A stretch of 64,000 bases of DNA from Pedobacter africanus (GTDB lineage Bacteria; Bacteroidota; Bacteroidia; Sphingobacteriales; Sphingobacteriaceae). Below the pieces are notes generated by a model. That model searched no databases. It saw only the letters and a program-made list of their open reading frames with translations, and had not been told where the DNA came from. A program made the translations under genes and the position numbers. The stretch covers positions 124,001-188,000 of the forward strand of contig NZ_FWXT01000004.1 in the NCBI RefSeq assembly GCF_900176535.1, given 5' to 3'. Position 1 is the first letter of the stretch; the number at the start of each line of letters is the position of its first letter. Below, piece after piece: positions 25,701 to 34,182 of the stretch.

Positions 25701-26243
25701 GTTGTAAATGCATTTGACCAGACGGTAATTGGGCGGGCCGAGCCTGTACACACAGGCGGTTTTTCAAATAACTTCTCTTACAAAGGCTTAAGTCTGAATG
25801 TGTTTTTTCAGTGGTCTGCCGGAAATGATATTTTCAATGGAAACAGGCTGGTTTTTGAGGGCAATTCTCAATATGCTTACCATACCAATCAGTTTGCTTC
25901 ATGGGCCGATCGCTGGACCCCCGAAAACCCTTCCAACAAATATTTCAGGGTAGGTGGTCAGGGGCCAACCGCCTATGGTTCGTCGAGGGTGATTGAAGAT
26001 GGCTCTTATCTGCGCTTAAAAACGGTGTCCGTGGCCTATCAGATTCCTCCCAGGTTTGTCCGTAAACTTTACCTGAAGAGCCTCTCTGTTCAGGCCTCTG
26101 CACAGAACCTGGCTACCTGGACCAATTATTCCGGACTGGACCCGGAAGTATCGGTCAAGAGCTCTGCCTTGACCCGCGGTTTCGATTATTCGGCCTATCC
26201 GCATGCGCAGACCATTGTTTTTGGATTAAATGCAACCTTTTAA
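22767..26243 (+). CDS. SusC/RagA-like TonB-dependent receptor with STN domain (locus 2)
   Basis: 1158 aa from 22767; the internal ATG at 22818 (MKLFYLICF) is an alternative start giving a standard signal peptide. STN domain at ~50-115 (LKETLKQIERNTKIRFTYKS), carboxypeptidase-regulatory-like domain from ~138 (ITDEKGLPVPGVSILIKGTS), a plug with VVVIGYGTTTKKDLTGSV, IRGSGSLTQSTAPLYVIDG and GTAIYGARGANGVV, and a barrel ending in NATF. With the SusD-like protein 23 nt downstream it should import the glycan handled by the GH109-like enzyme of this locus. Confidence 0.93.
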   Translation: MHLIFTKCREACFIPVIMKLFYLICFLTLSGVLQANTLVGQDLNKVFVSLELKNTSLKETLKQIERNTKIRFTYKSEDIAGFKPISFHKSNQKLVEVLDELFKDSNLTYEEISTNVLIIKKAHGADLQQAAETLPPVVLKGKITDEKGLPVPGVSILIKGTSNGTVTAPDGSFTLNALQNTGILVVSFIGYIKQEISFSGAGNYNVRLVTDAKGLDEVVVIGYGTTTKKDLTGSVGQVKMDDLVKAPVFTFTEALAGRVAGVQVSTSDGQPGSAQDIVIRGSGSLTQSTAPLYVIDGFAMESFQSNSLNPDDIESITVLKDASGTAIYGARGANGVVVIQTKKGKAGKPVITLNSSLGVQELRKQMEMMNPYEFVKMQSEMINTNLVNQVYFPNGKTLESYRNVAGVNWQDLIFRRGTMQTHNFAIRGGTENTRYSVSGVINDQEGLMINSGYNRALARVSLDQDVSQKLKVGFNANYSSATSFGLGAASNTGTASISNYIFANVYGYRPVSANENVNLEEELFDPDVNVDASNVRINPVITAENTHRKTINNELIGNAYLTYNFIKELAFNSRIGYRKRVIRGEAFYNSLTPQGSPSPVNTRGVNGNFSFAENDTWTNENTLTYQKTFNTDHKFTALAGFSLEGVTTNTYGATSQFLPNEQLGMLGLDEGTPLAITASGGNNKLMSFFSRIDYGYKSKYLLTLVARADGSSKFRPGNQWGYFPSAAFAWNMTNEPFMKAMSFVSNSKLRLSYGRSGNNRIGNYDTYNSISFDNRVNGVSFNNGIPLTSAWLSDLGNAALKWETIATSNIGYDLGLFGNRVELTAEVYRKTTSNLLLNAQIPYISGYSTSTKNIGKIKNEGLELSLNTVNIKTNSFKWESNFNISFNRSKILALTESSTLFSSVSGGFSPAPNLWAAKVGQPISVFHGYVFDGVYQFEDFDSPAPGTYSLKLNVPTNGNTRAAIRPGDIKYSDLNGDGVVNAFDQTVIGRAEPVHTGGFSNNFSYKGLSLNVFFQWSAGNDIFNGNRLVFEGNSQYAYHTNQFASWADRWTPENPSNKYFRVGGQGPTAYGSSRVIEDGSYLRLKTVSVAYQIPPRFVRKLYLKSLSVQASAQNLATWTNYSGLDPEVSVKSSALTRGFDYSAYPHAQTIVFGLNATF

Positions 26244-26266
26244 ACCAGTATTTTAAAGATATTATC

Positions 26267-28108
26267 ATGAAAAAGATCACTTATTTACTAATGATCATAG
26301 CTTGTTTAAGCACAAGCTCATGCAAGAAATTTCTGGAAACAGATCCTAAGGATTTCATTTCCCCGGAAAATTATTATCAAACAGAAGAGCACCTTAACCT
26401 GGCCCTTAACGGTGTATATGTGCCTTTATATTCCAGACCGGTTTATGGCAGCGTGTATTCGGCCAGGATGAACATGTGTGCCGATGAAGCATTTTATGCC
26501 CGTCAGGAGATTGGCATGCGCACCAATTCTCACGGCACGGGCGATGCAGAGCTGGAAGGATTGTGGAAAGCCATGTATACCGGTATAGACCGTGCGAATG
26601 CCTTGCTGGCCAATTTGCACAAACCTGCAATGGATGAAGGGAAAAGGCAGATCATCCGCGGACAGGCACTGTTTTTAAGGGGTTACTATTATTTCATGCT
26701 GGTGCAAAACTTTGGTGGTGTGCCGCTGGTGCTGCAGCCAACTGCTTCTCCTCAGAGTATTGAGGTGCCGCGTTCATCAGTAGCAGAAGTTTATGCACAG
26801 ATTGTGAAAGACATGGAGGAATCGGAAAACCTGGTACAGCCTATCCGGATATTAGGGTTTGGAGGGAAGATCAGCCGGTCGGCCGTACGCGGTATCCTGG
26901 CCCGTGTAAATTTGTATATGGCTGGTTATCCACTTAACGATGCTTCGCGCTATGCGGAAGCCAGCAAATGGGCAAGAAAAGTAATAGACGATACCGAAGC
27001 CACACATGCATTGAACCCGGATTATAAAAATATTTTTATCCGCTATGCCAACGATACCTATGATGTAGCTGAAAGTATATGGGAAGCAGAGTTTTATGGC
27101 AATAACTCGAACAGCAACAATACTTTTGGCAATATCGGTAGCTTAATCGGTATGCCTGCTGCAAATGCCACTGTAGGGGTAGCTTATGGAATGCATCAGG
27201 TTACTGCAAAACTATACCGTAAATATGAAGCGGGGGATGACCGCCGCGACTGGAATATTTCTACTTTTGCCTATAACGCCACCACCGGGGCCAAAGTTTT
27301 TCTCGCCCAGGCTTTGCTGGACAATCCTTCAAATACGAGTATTTACGGTAGGTATGCAGCAAAATTCAGACGGGAATATGAGGTGGTAACACCAAAAATA
27401 GCCTACAATACACCACAGAATTTTCCTATACTGCGTTATTCCGATGTCTTGCTGATGTATGCAGAAGCAGAAACCCAGGCTAAAGGTCTTGTAAGTGCCG
27501 AGGCTATAGAGGCTGTCAATAAGATTAGAAGAAGGGCCTGGTCTTCCGGAATTAAAGCTATTGCGGTTACAAATGGGGGCACGGGATATACCACTGCACC
27601 TACAGTGAACATTGCAGGGGCTGGTGGGGCTATTGCAACTGCAACTATTATTGCCGGTAGTGTAACTTCGGTTACCTTAAGCCCCGATCCTGTTACGGGC
27701 GCGGGAGTTGCCAGGGGCAAATATACTGCTGCACCTGCCATAACATTTAGCGGTGGGAGCGGTAGCGGTGCTGCTGCAATTGCCTCAGTTTACAAAACAG
27801 AAGACGCCAACCTTACCACTGCGCAAACCGCCTCGAAAGATAGTTTTATGGAAGTGATCCGCGATGAAAGGATGAGGGAACTGGCCTACGAGGCATTGCG
27901 TAAGCCAGATCTGATCCGCTGGGGAATGTATCTTCCGGAAATGAAGCAAACGCTGTCCATGATGCAGTCAGATAATGCAGCCCAGGCCTTAACACAGCCC
28001 TGGTACCTGCTTACCTATGAAAATGTTGCGGAAAGGAATCTTTTGTATCCTATCCCTTCCCACGAGGTAACATTAAATCAGTCTCTGGTTCAGAACCCAG
28101 GCTGGTAA
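26267..28108 (+). CDS. SusD/RagB-like lipoprotein with glycine-rich insertion (locus 2)
   Basis: 613 aa, about 100 longer than the other SusD-like proteins here. Lipobox STSSC with Cys19, then KKFLETDPKDFISP. Helical SusD core includes GQALFLRGYYYFMLVQNFGG and the C-terminal RDERMRELAYEALRKPDLIRWG. Residues ~433-510 are an insertion rich in Gly, Ala and Thr with two similar units (VTNGGTGYTTAPTVNIAGAG and GKYTAAPAITFSGGSGSGAA) placed between NKIRRRAW and the final signature. Such GYT-AP-V repeats look like a small beta-structured module that may extend glycan contact. The start is fixed by the conserved junction sequence. Confidence 0.92.
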   Translation: MKKITYLLMIIACLSTSSCKKFLETDPKDFISPENYYQTEEHLNLALNGVYVPLYSRPVYGSVYSARMNMCADEAFYARQEIGMRTNSHGTGDAELEGLWKAMYTGIDRANALLANLHKPAMDEGKRQIIRGQALFLRGYYYFMLVQNFGGVPLVLQPTASPQSIEVPRSSVAEVYAQIVKDMEESENLVQPIRILGFGGKISRSAVRGILARVNLYMAGYPLNDASRYAEASKWARKVIDDTEATHALNPDYKNIFIRYANDTYDVAESIWEAEFYGNNSNSNNTFGNIGSLIGMPAANATVGVAYGMHQVTAKLYRKYEAGDDRRDWNISTFAYNATTGAKVFLAQALLDNPSNTSIYGRYAAKFRREYEVVTPKIAYNTPQNFPILRYSDVLLMYAEAETQAKGLVSAEAIEAVNKIRRRAWSSGIKAIAVTNGGTGYTTAPTVNIAGAGGAIATATIIAGSVTSVTLSPDPVTGAGVARGKYTAAPAITFSGGSGSGAAAIASVYKTEDANLTTAQTASKDSFMEVIRDERMRELAYEALRKPDLIRWGMYLPEMKQTLSMMQSDNAAQALTQPWYLLTYENVAERNLLYPIPSHEVTLNQSLVQNPGW

Positions 28109-28134
28109 TTCATTCACTTAATAACTACGCAAGC

Positions 28135-29100
28135 ATGAAATTTATATATCAAATACCATTCTTACTCTTATTTCTGCTGTGTGCCTGCAGCAAATTTGAT
28201 GAGCTTCCAACACCCGATTTTGAAGTGAGTACTACAGCTACAACCTATAAAAAAGGGGTGCCCATTGAATTTAACTTCAAGGGTAATCCACAGTTCATCT
28301 CAGTATACACCGGCGAAACGGGAAAAGATTATGCATTTAAGGACGGGCGGGTAATGGACGTAAACAGTTTGAAGCTTTCTTTTAACAGTTCTGTTACCAA
28401 TGCCACCGGAGCAGGTACGCCGCAAACTGGTATGTTTTCGCTGATGGTATCCACAGATTTTAACGGCGATTATTCAAACTTTGCCAGCATAGCAGCTGCC
28501 AGCTGGGTAGACATTACCAACCGGCTTGCCAAACAGGAAGCAGCCACCACTACCGCAATTACGGCTGCAACCCCTGCAGACGGCATAGACCTTACTGACC
28601 TTCGTGTGGCTGGTAAACCTTTATACATTGCATTTAAATACAATATCCGTGAGCAAAGTACCTATGGTTTGTGGAGGGCCTGGAGGTTTCAGGCTTTCAG
28701 TTTAACTGCCATGGGCAACTTGGGTAGCCAGGTATTGGGCAACATGACCACTACAGCCTTTCGGGTAGTGCAGAAAAATCCGGAGATTGTTTCCAGAACT
28801 ACCGCCACTACCGCAACATTAACACTTTTACATGCTGATCTGGCCCTGAATCCGGCCGCTGCCGAAATACCTACCCAAAACTGGATCATTACACAAGGGT
28901 TTACCAATGTTAATAGTGTTGATTTCGGGCCTGACCTGGCTACAGCCATACAGGGTGGTACCAGTGCAGTAGAAAAAAAGAACTATACCTACACTTTTAC
29001 CAATGCCGGTAAATACAAAGTATATTTTGTAGCTGCCAATGCAAGTACAAAGGATAGGAAAGAAGTGGTGAGATCGCTGGATATTACGATAACTGATTAA
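28135..29100 (+). CDS. DUF5017-like surface lipoprotein
   Basis: 321 aa. Lipobox LLCAC with Cys18. The segment PDFEVSTTATTYKKGVPIEF followed by FKGNPQFISVYTGETGKDY matches the N-terminal beta-sandwich of DUF5017 proteins, which occur beside SusC/SusD pairs and are thought to bind glycans at the surface. The remainder is Thr/Ala rich with beta-strand pattern and ends in VVRSLDITITD. Third protein of the locus-2 surface complex, 26 nt after SusD. Confidence 0.75.
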   Translation: MKFIYQIPFLLLFLLCACSKFDELPTPDFEVSTTATTYKKGVPIEFNFKGNPQFISVYTGETGKDYAFKDGRVMDVNSLKLSFNSSVTNATGAGTPQTGMFSLMVSTDFNGDYSNFASIAAASWVDITNRLAKQEAATTTAITAATPADGIDLTDLRVAGKPLYIAFKYNIREQSTYGLWRAWRFQAFSLTAMGNLGSQVLGNMTTTAFRVVQKNPEIVSRTTATTATLTLLHADLALNPAAAEIPTQNWIITQGFTNVNSVDFGPDLATAIQGGTSAVEKKNYTYTFTNAGKYKVYFVAANASTKDRKEVVRSLDITITD

Positions 29101-29184
29101 TTTTTGCTGGTAACCGTTATAGGTGCCGTATTGTCCTTTGTGGTTAGGGGCAGGTGCCGTTTCAGCAGTAACTGGTTGCCGTAG

Positions 29185-29213
29185 GGAGTGCGTTTGAATT
29201 GTCAAACGCCTCC
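29185..29213 (+). promoter_or_regulatory. Stem-loop between DUF5017-like and GH109-like genes
   Basis: Arms GGAG-t-GCGTTTGA and TCAAACGC-CTCC with a 4-nt loop. No T-run follows, so it may be an mRNA-processing or partial terminator hairpin that lowers expression of the downstream enzyme. Confidence 0.5.
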
Positions 29214-29236
29214 TTAGTTATTTAACAAATACACAA

Positions 29237-30613
29237 ATGAACAACAGAAGAGAATTTTTAAAATTAACAGGTATTGCGGGAGCCGGATTATTGGCAGGAT
29301 GTGGTACCAGGAAGCTGACAGCAGGTTCCGGAACAATATCCGAGCGTGTAAATCGGACGCAAAAGTTCAACATGTCGGGCTATGCAGCACCGGCCCTGCA
29401 AACCGTTCGGATAGGCTTCATAGGCGTAGGTAACCGGGGTGCTGCGGCAGTAAAACGCATCAGTAAAATTGAAGGGGTGGAAATTAAAGCGATCTGCGAC
29501 CTGCGTCCCGAAAAAGCCGAGGCTGCTAAGGCGGCCATAGCAAACACCATACATCGCCCGGATCTTTATAGTGGTGCTGAAAATGCCTGGAAAAAAATGT
29601 GTGAACGAAACGATATTGACTTAGTTTACATTGTTACGCCCTGGAAGTTGCACACCCCGATGGCGGTGTTTGCTATGGAACACGATAAACATACGGCAGT
29701 TGAAGTCCCCGCTGCCGAGACGGTTGAGGAATGCTGGCAACTGGTAGAAACTTCTGAAAAAACAAGGAAGCATTGTATGATGCTGGAGAATTGCTGCTAC
29801 GATTTTTTTGAATTGCTTACACTGAATATGGCCCGGCAAGGTTTCTTTGGTGAGATTGTACATGCCGAAGGCGCTTACCTGCACGACCTGTTGAAAGAGA
29901 ATTTTTCCAAAGAGAAATATCAGGACATGTGGCGCCTGAAGGAAAATTACATCAGCGGCAATCTTTATCCTACACATGGCTTAGGCCCGGTTGCACAGGC
30001 GATGAACATTAACCGGGGTGATAAAATGGACTATCTGGTGTCTGTATCAGGTAATGATTTTATGATGGGGGCAATGGCCCGGGACCTGGCCGCTAAAGAC
30101 AGTTTTTACCAGCAATTTGCCGATAAAAAAGGTTTCAGGGGCAATATGAATGTAACCACCGTCCGTACCAGCAAGGGCAAAACCATCATGATCCAGCACG
30201 ATGTCACTTCGCCGCGCCCTTATTCCAGGTTGCACCTCATCAGCGGAACCAAGGCCATAGCCCAGAAATACCCGCTGCCCGCACGTATAGCTACCAGTCA
30301 TTTAAACTGGTTATCACCTCAGGAAATGAAGTCGCTGGAGCAGAAGTACCAACCAGCGATAGTAAAGGAAATAGGTGAACTGGCCAAAAAAGTAGGTGGC
30401 CATGGCGGTATGGATTTTATGATGGACTGGCGTTTAATAAATTGCCTGCGCAAAGGACTGCCCCTGGATATTGATGTGTATGATGCAGCCAGCTGGAGCG
30501 CCATTAAGCCTTTAAGTGAATCTTCAGTGGCCAATCGTTCCAATTCAATCGATATCCCGGATTTTACCGGAGGTTCATGGAAAACGAACCGGCCGGCCGA
30601 TATGGGGATCTGA
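29237..30613 (+). CDS. GH109-like enzyme (Gfo/Idh/MocA fold), exported by Tat
   Basis: 458 aa. Twin-arginine signal NNRREFLK with a lipobox-like LLAGC (Cys22), so it is probably folded before export and possibly lipidated. Rossmann motif IGFIGVGNRG, then the family segments IVTPWKLHTPMAVFAMEHDKH, EVPAAETVEECW, GNLYPTHGLGPVAQ (Tyr244 and His247) and HGGMDFMMDWRLI. These match the NAD-dependent GH109 alpha-N-acetylgalactosaminidase group, whose members remove terminal GalNAc through a redox mechanism. The cofactor is retained, which is consistent with Tat export. Last gene of locus 2. The exact activity is inferred. Confidence 0.82.
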   Translation: MNNRREFLKLTGIAGAGLLAGCGTRKLTAGSGTISERVNRTQKFNMSGYAAPALQTVRIGFIGVGNRGAAAVKRISKIEGVEIKAICDLRPEKAEAAKAAIANTIHRPDLYSGAENAWKKMCERNDIDLVYIVTPWKLHTPMAVFAMEHDKHTAVEVPAAETVEECWQLVETSEKTRKHCMMLENCCYDFFELLTLNMARQGFFGEIVHAEGAYLHDLLKENFSKEKYQDMWRLKENYISGNLYPTHGLGPVAQAMNINRGDKMDYLVSVSGNDFMMGAMARDLAAKDSFYQQFADKKGFRGNMNVTTVRTSKGKTIMIQHDVTSPRPYSRLHLISGTKAIAQKYPLPARIATSHLNWLSPQEMKSLEQKYQPAIVKEIGELAKKVGGHGGMDFMMDWRLINCLRKGLPLDIDVYDAASWSAIKPLSESSVANRSNSIDIPDFTGGSWKTNRPADMGI

Positions 30614-30722
30614 GAAAAAAACTGCTAATTAATCTCACAAAAAAACAGCTTTTTAAAAAATAAAAACCACTTTTGCAGAACTGAAAAGCAATAGAATGAT
30701 CATGTAAAAAAGTACTGCATAT

Positions 30723-32096
30723 ATGGAAGAGGAAGTTGTTGAAGAAATCGTAAACCTTATTGAGCAGGATGATGACGCACAATTGAAAGTTTACCTGGAT
30801 GACCTTAACATTTCGGATGTTGAACACCTGATAGACGAACTCCCCCAGCATGCAGTAAAGTTCATCGATACCTTATCTGTAAAAAGAGCGGTAAATGTTT
30901 TCAGGATCCTCGACTTTCCAACACAGGAAAGGATCATCAAAAAACTTCCCGGAAATAAGCTTGCGGAACTGATCAACCTGCTGCCTCCTGATGACCGTAC
31001 ATCCTTGTTCAGTGAGCTCAAAGGCGATGCTGTTAAAAAGCTGATCATCCTGCTGCCTGCAAAGGACAGGGTAGAGGCCCTCTCGCTTTTGGGTTACGAA
31101 GAGGACAGCGTGGGGCGTTTGATGACACCAGATTACGTGGCCGTAAAGAAAGACTGGACCGTGAGCCGTGTATTGTCGCACATCAGGCGCTATGGTAAAA
31201 ATTCGGAGACCATCGACGTGGTTTATGTGATCGATAAAGAGGGGGTATTGCTGGATGACATCAGGATCAGGGAAATCCTCCTTGCTGATCCCGAAGCAAA
31301 AATAGGAGATCTTACGGATCACCGGCTGATCTCCCTGAAGGCAAATGACCCACAGGAGGAAGCCATCAATGTGTTCAGGATGAACAACAGGGTAGCCCTG
31401 CCGGTAGTAGACGATAACAACGTGTTGCTGGGTATCGTAACGGTCGATGACATTCTCTGGATTGCCAACGAGGAGTATACCGAGGATATGCATAAAATAG
31501 GGGGTACCCAGGCGCTTGACGAGCCTTATCTGGATATGCCGATTTTTGGTTTGTTCAGACGCCGGATTGGATGGTTGGTTGTATTGTTTTTAGGTGAAAT
31601 GTTAACCGCCACCGCAATGGCGCATTTTGAAGCCGATATTGCCAAAGCCGTTATATTGGCAATGTTTGTACCGCTGATCATTTCGAGTGGGGGGAATAGT
31701 GGTTCCCAGGCTTCTACATTGATCATACAAGCTATGGCACTTGGAGAGATCACAATTGGTGATTGGTGGCGGGTAATGCGCCGGGAAATCATTTCTGGTT
31801 TGATGTTAGGGATAGTGCTGGGCTCGATAGGTTTTTTAAGAATATTTGTATGGACTTTCTTTACAGATATGTATGGGCCTCATTGGGTCTTAATCGGAAT
31901 AACGGTTGGTGTTGCCCTGATCGGGGTTGTACTCTGGGGATCCTTAGCCGGCTCTATGCTGCCTTTGCTACTTAAAAAACTAGGTGCCGACCCTGCAACT
32001 TCTTCTGCCCCTTTTGTGGCTACGCTGGTGGATGTAACCGGACTGATCATTTACTTCTCTGTGGCCGTTTTATTTTTGACAGGGGTACTGCTTTAA
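30723..32096 (+). CDS. mgtE: Magnesium transporter MgtE
   Basis: 457 aa. Helical N domain (~1-130, LPQHAVKFIDTLSVKRAVNVFRIL, LLPAKDRVEALSLL), paired CBS domains (~135-255, SVGRLMTPDYVAVKKDWTV, RVALPVVDDNNVLLGIVTVDDI), a plug helix, and five membrane segments with the conserved pore motif SSGGNSGSQASTLIIQAMALGE. Mg2+-gated Mg2+ channel of the inner membrane. Length is normal. It stands alone between locus 2 and the subtilase. Confidence 0.95.
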   Translation: MEEEVVEEIVNLIEQDDDAQLKVYLDDLNISDVEHLIDELPQHAVKFIDTLSVKRAVNVFRILDFPTQERIIKKLPGNKLAELINLLPPDDRTSLFSELKGDAVKKLIILLPAKDRVEALSLLGYEEDSVGRLMTPDYVAVKKDWTVSRVLSHIRRYGKNSETIDVVYVIDKEGVLLDDIRIREILLADPEAKIGDLTDHRLISLKANDPQEEAINVFRMNNRVALPVVDDNNVLLGIVTVDDILWIANEEYTEDMHKIGGTQALDEPYLDMPIFGLFRRRIGWLVVLFLGEMLTATAMAHFEADIAKAVILAMFVPLIISSGGNSGSQASTLIIQAMALGEITIGDWWRVMRREIISGLMLGIVLGSIGFLRIFVWTFFTDMYGPHWVLIGITVGVALIGVVLWGSLAGSMLPLLLKKLGADPATSSAPFVATLVDVTGLIIYFSVAVLFLTGVLL

Positions 32097-32161
32097 ACTA
32101 TCATACTTTTTTTACATCCGATTGGCGCAGGTCTATTCCACAATTAGCAGAAATATATGTA

Positions 32162-32175
32162 AGTTGCAGGCAACT
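32162..32175. promoter_or_regulatory. Inverted repeat AGTTGC-ag-GCAACT
   Basis: Six-bp perfect arms 14 nt before the subtilase start codon. A candidate operator or small hairpin in the 5' leader; evidence is limited to the symmetry. Confidence 0.3.
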
Positions 32176-32189
32176 AACAAAAAAATAAG

Positions 32190-33524
32190 ATGAAGAAAAC
32201 GATAGGAATACTGGCTTGTGCGCTTATGCCATTTTTAGGTTTCGCACAAAATCCACAGCAAGACTGGCATTTAAAATCCAAAGACACAGATAAGATCTAT
32301 GGTACAGGTGTGATCAAAGCTTATGCTGAACTGCTAAAGGGAAAAACACCTAAAACAGTAGTGGTAGCTGTATTGGACGGCGGTATAGATACTTTGCATG
32401 AAGATCTGAAAGCAAACTTATGGCGCAATATAAATGAGAGGCCGGGTGATGTAGATGTGGATGGAAACGGCTATAAGGGCGATGTGCTGGGCTGGAACTT
32501 TCTGGGCGGGCCTACCGGCCAGGTTACAATTGAAGCTACAGAGGTGCAGCGTATTTATTTTAAATATAAATCGCAGTTCGAAAACGTAAAGAACGAGCAG
32601 GATTTAAAGAAGAAGGACCGGAAGTTATACCAGCAATGGCTGTTCGCTAAAAAGAACTTGACAAAAAAAGACTCTGTACCACCAGTTGATTACCGTGGCC
32701 AGCAGGTGAAAGACGATTATTCCAATATTAAAGACCGTTTTTACGGAAATGCAAACCTGATGGGCGATCCTTATTTTCACGGTACGCACGTGGCTGGCAT
32801 TATTGGTGCCGAGCGTGGCAATGGTAAGGGAATGGACGGCATAGCCGATGCAGTGAAACTGATGGGGATCCGTGTGGTGCCTAACGGTGATGAATACGAT
32901 AAAGATGTGGCATTGGGCATCAGGTATGCGGTAGACAACGGCGCTCAGATTGTGAATATGAGTTTCGGTAAAAAGATTTCGCCAGACCGTAAAATGGTTG
33001 AAGATGCAATCAGATATGCAGAGAAGAAAGGTGTATTGCTGATCAATGCCGCGGGTAACGATGGCGTTAATGTAGATAGCCTGCCGCATTATCCAACCCC
33101 CTTCTATATGAAAGGCGATAAAAAATTCCCGAATATGATCACCGTAGGTGCAAGTGGACAAACTGAGGCTGCTCTGATTGCACCATTCAGTAACTACGGC
33201 GATAAAACTGTAGACGTGTTTGCACCCGGAGTAGCCATTTATGCCACATTGCCAGAGAACAAGTACCAGCCATTGTCGGGTACCAGTATGGCAACCCCTG
33301 TGGTTGCTGGTATAGCCGCCCTGATTAAAAGCTATTACCCGGAACTTACTGCGAAACAGCTTAAACAGATCATCGAGGAAACGGTTACCAAAATTGATTT
33401 CCCGGTTACCAAACCCAAGTCGAAAGGCCAGAAAGTAGCCATGACCGAACTTTGTAAAACCGGAGGGATTGTAAATGCTTATGCTGCACTGCAAATGGCA
33501 GAGCAGATGAGTAAAGCCAACTGA
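32190..33524 (+). CDS. S8 family serine peptidase (subtilase)
   Basis: 444 aa. A signal peptide ends GFAQ at residue 20. Catalytic triad is intact: Asp63 in AVLDGGID, His197 in HGTHVAGIIG, Ser366 in SGTSMATPVVAGIAALIKS. The Asp-to-His spacing is about 134 residues, far longer than in subtilisin, with a charged insertion (NVKNEQDLKKKDRKLYQQW). This is a recurrent form in Bacteroidota. Secreted or periplasmic protein degradation. The ECF sigma of locus 3 starts only 9 nt after its stop codon. Confidence 0.93.
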   Translation: MKKTIGILACALMPFLGFAQNPQQDWHLKSKDTDKIYGTGVIKAYAELLKGKTPKTVVVAVLDGGIDTLHEDLKANLWRNINERPGDVDVDGNGYKGDVLGWNFLGGPTGQVTIEATEVQRIYFKYKSQFENVKNEQDLKKKDRKLYQQWLFAKKNLTKKDSVPPVDYRGQQVKDDYSNIKDRFYGNANLMGDPYFHGTHVAGIIGAERGNGKGMDGIADAVKLMGIRVVPNGDEYDKDVALGIRYAVDNGAQIVNMSFGKKISPDRKMVEDAIRYAEKKGVLLINAAGNDGVNVDSLPHYPTPFYMKGDKKFPNMITVGASGQTEAALIAPFSNYGDKTVDVFAPGVAIYATLPENKYQPLSGTSMATPVVAGIAALIKSYYPELTAKQLKQIIEETVTKIDFPVTKPKSKGQKVAMTELCKTGGIVNAYAALQMAEQMSKAN

Positions 33525-33533
33525 TCCTATTAA

Positions 33534-34109
33534 ATGACAGGCTACAGTGAAATTCCTGATGCGGATCTTGCTGCTTTACTAAGGGAAAGTGACAAGGCCG
33601 CATTTACCGAGATTTATAACCGGTATAAAGGCGCACTCTATGTATATGCCTGCAAAATTGTGAAAGAAGAGGACCTGGCCGAAGACCTTGTTCAGGAAAT
33701 TTTCATCTCTTTATGGGACAAACGCGAAACGGTGGTTTTTAGGACCGCCGTTTCTGCTTATTTATTTACTGCCCTGCGCTACAAATTCTTTGATTGGGTA
33801 GATAAGCAAAAGGTCAGGGCCGATTATGCCGCCTCACTGCAGGTTTTTATAGACCAGGGCGAATGGGTAACCGATAACCATATCGCTGAAAAAGAGCTGC
33901 TGAGTTTTGTAGACCGGCAGATTGAAATGCTGCCCGAAAAAATGCGTAATGTTTTTTTACTCAGTTATAAAGAGAACCTTAGTTTTAAAGAAATTGGCGA
34001 ACGTTTAAATATTTCTGATAAAACCGCCCAAAACCAGGCAAATACTGCGTTAAAAATACTAAGGACCAAACTGGGTACTTTTGCCGTCCTGTTTTTTATT
34101 TTTCATTAA
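33534..34109 (+). CDS. ECF sigma-70 factor (locus 3)
   Basis: 191 aa. Region 2 (FTEIYNRYKGALYVYACKIVKEEDLAEDLVQEIFISLWDKRE) and region 4 (LPEKMRNVFLLSYKENLSFKEIGERLNISDKTAQNQANTALKIL) are complete; the tail is hydrophobic (FAVLFFIFH). It lies 9 nt behind the subtilase, so it may be co-transcribed with it or use a promoter within that gene. Presumed activator of locus 3. Confidence 0.92.
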   Translation: MTGYSEIPDADLAALLRESDKAAFTEIYNRYKGALYVYACKIVKEEDLAEDLVQEIFISLWDKRETVVFRTAVSAYLFTALRYKFFDWVDKQKVRADYAASLQVFIDQGEWVTDNHIAEKELLSFVDRQIEMLPEKMRNVFLLSYKENLSFKEIGERLNISDKTAQNQANTALKILRTKLGTFAVLFFIFH

Positions 34110-34182
34110 TTTTTTATTGGTCTGGGAATTTTGTGCCGGTTAACCTACTTGTGGTAAAGGGGGGATATTTTAACCCTTAGCT

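Noticed and set aside
27436..27741. Minus-strand frame over the SusD insertion as a separate gene
   Set aside because: It is the antisense of the Gly/Ala/Thr-rich repeat, which favours open frames on the other strand by composition alone.
32625..33494. Long 289-aa minus-strand frame within the subtilase gene
   Set aside because: The plus-strand subtilase has an intact catalytic triad and signal peptide; the opposite frame is His/Ile-rich shadow sequence without domain features.
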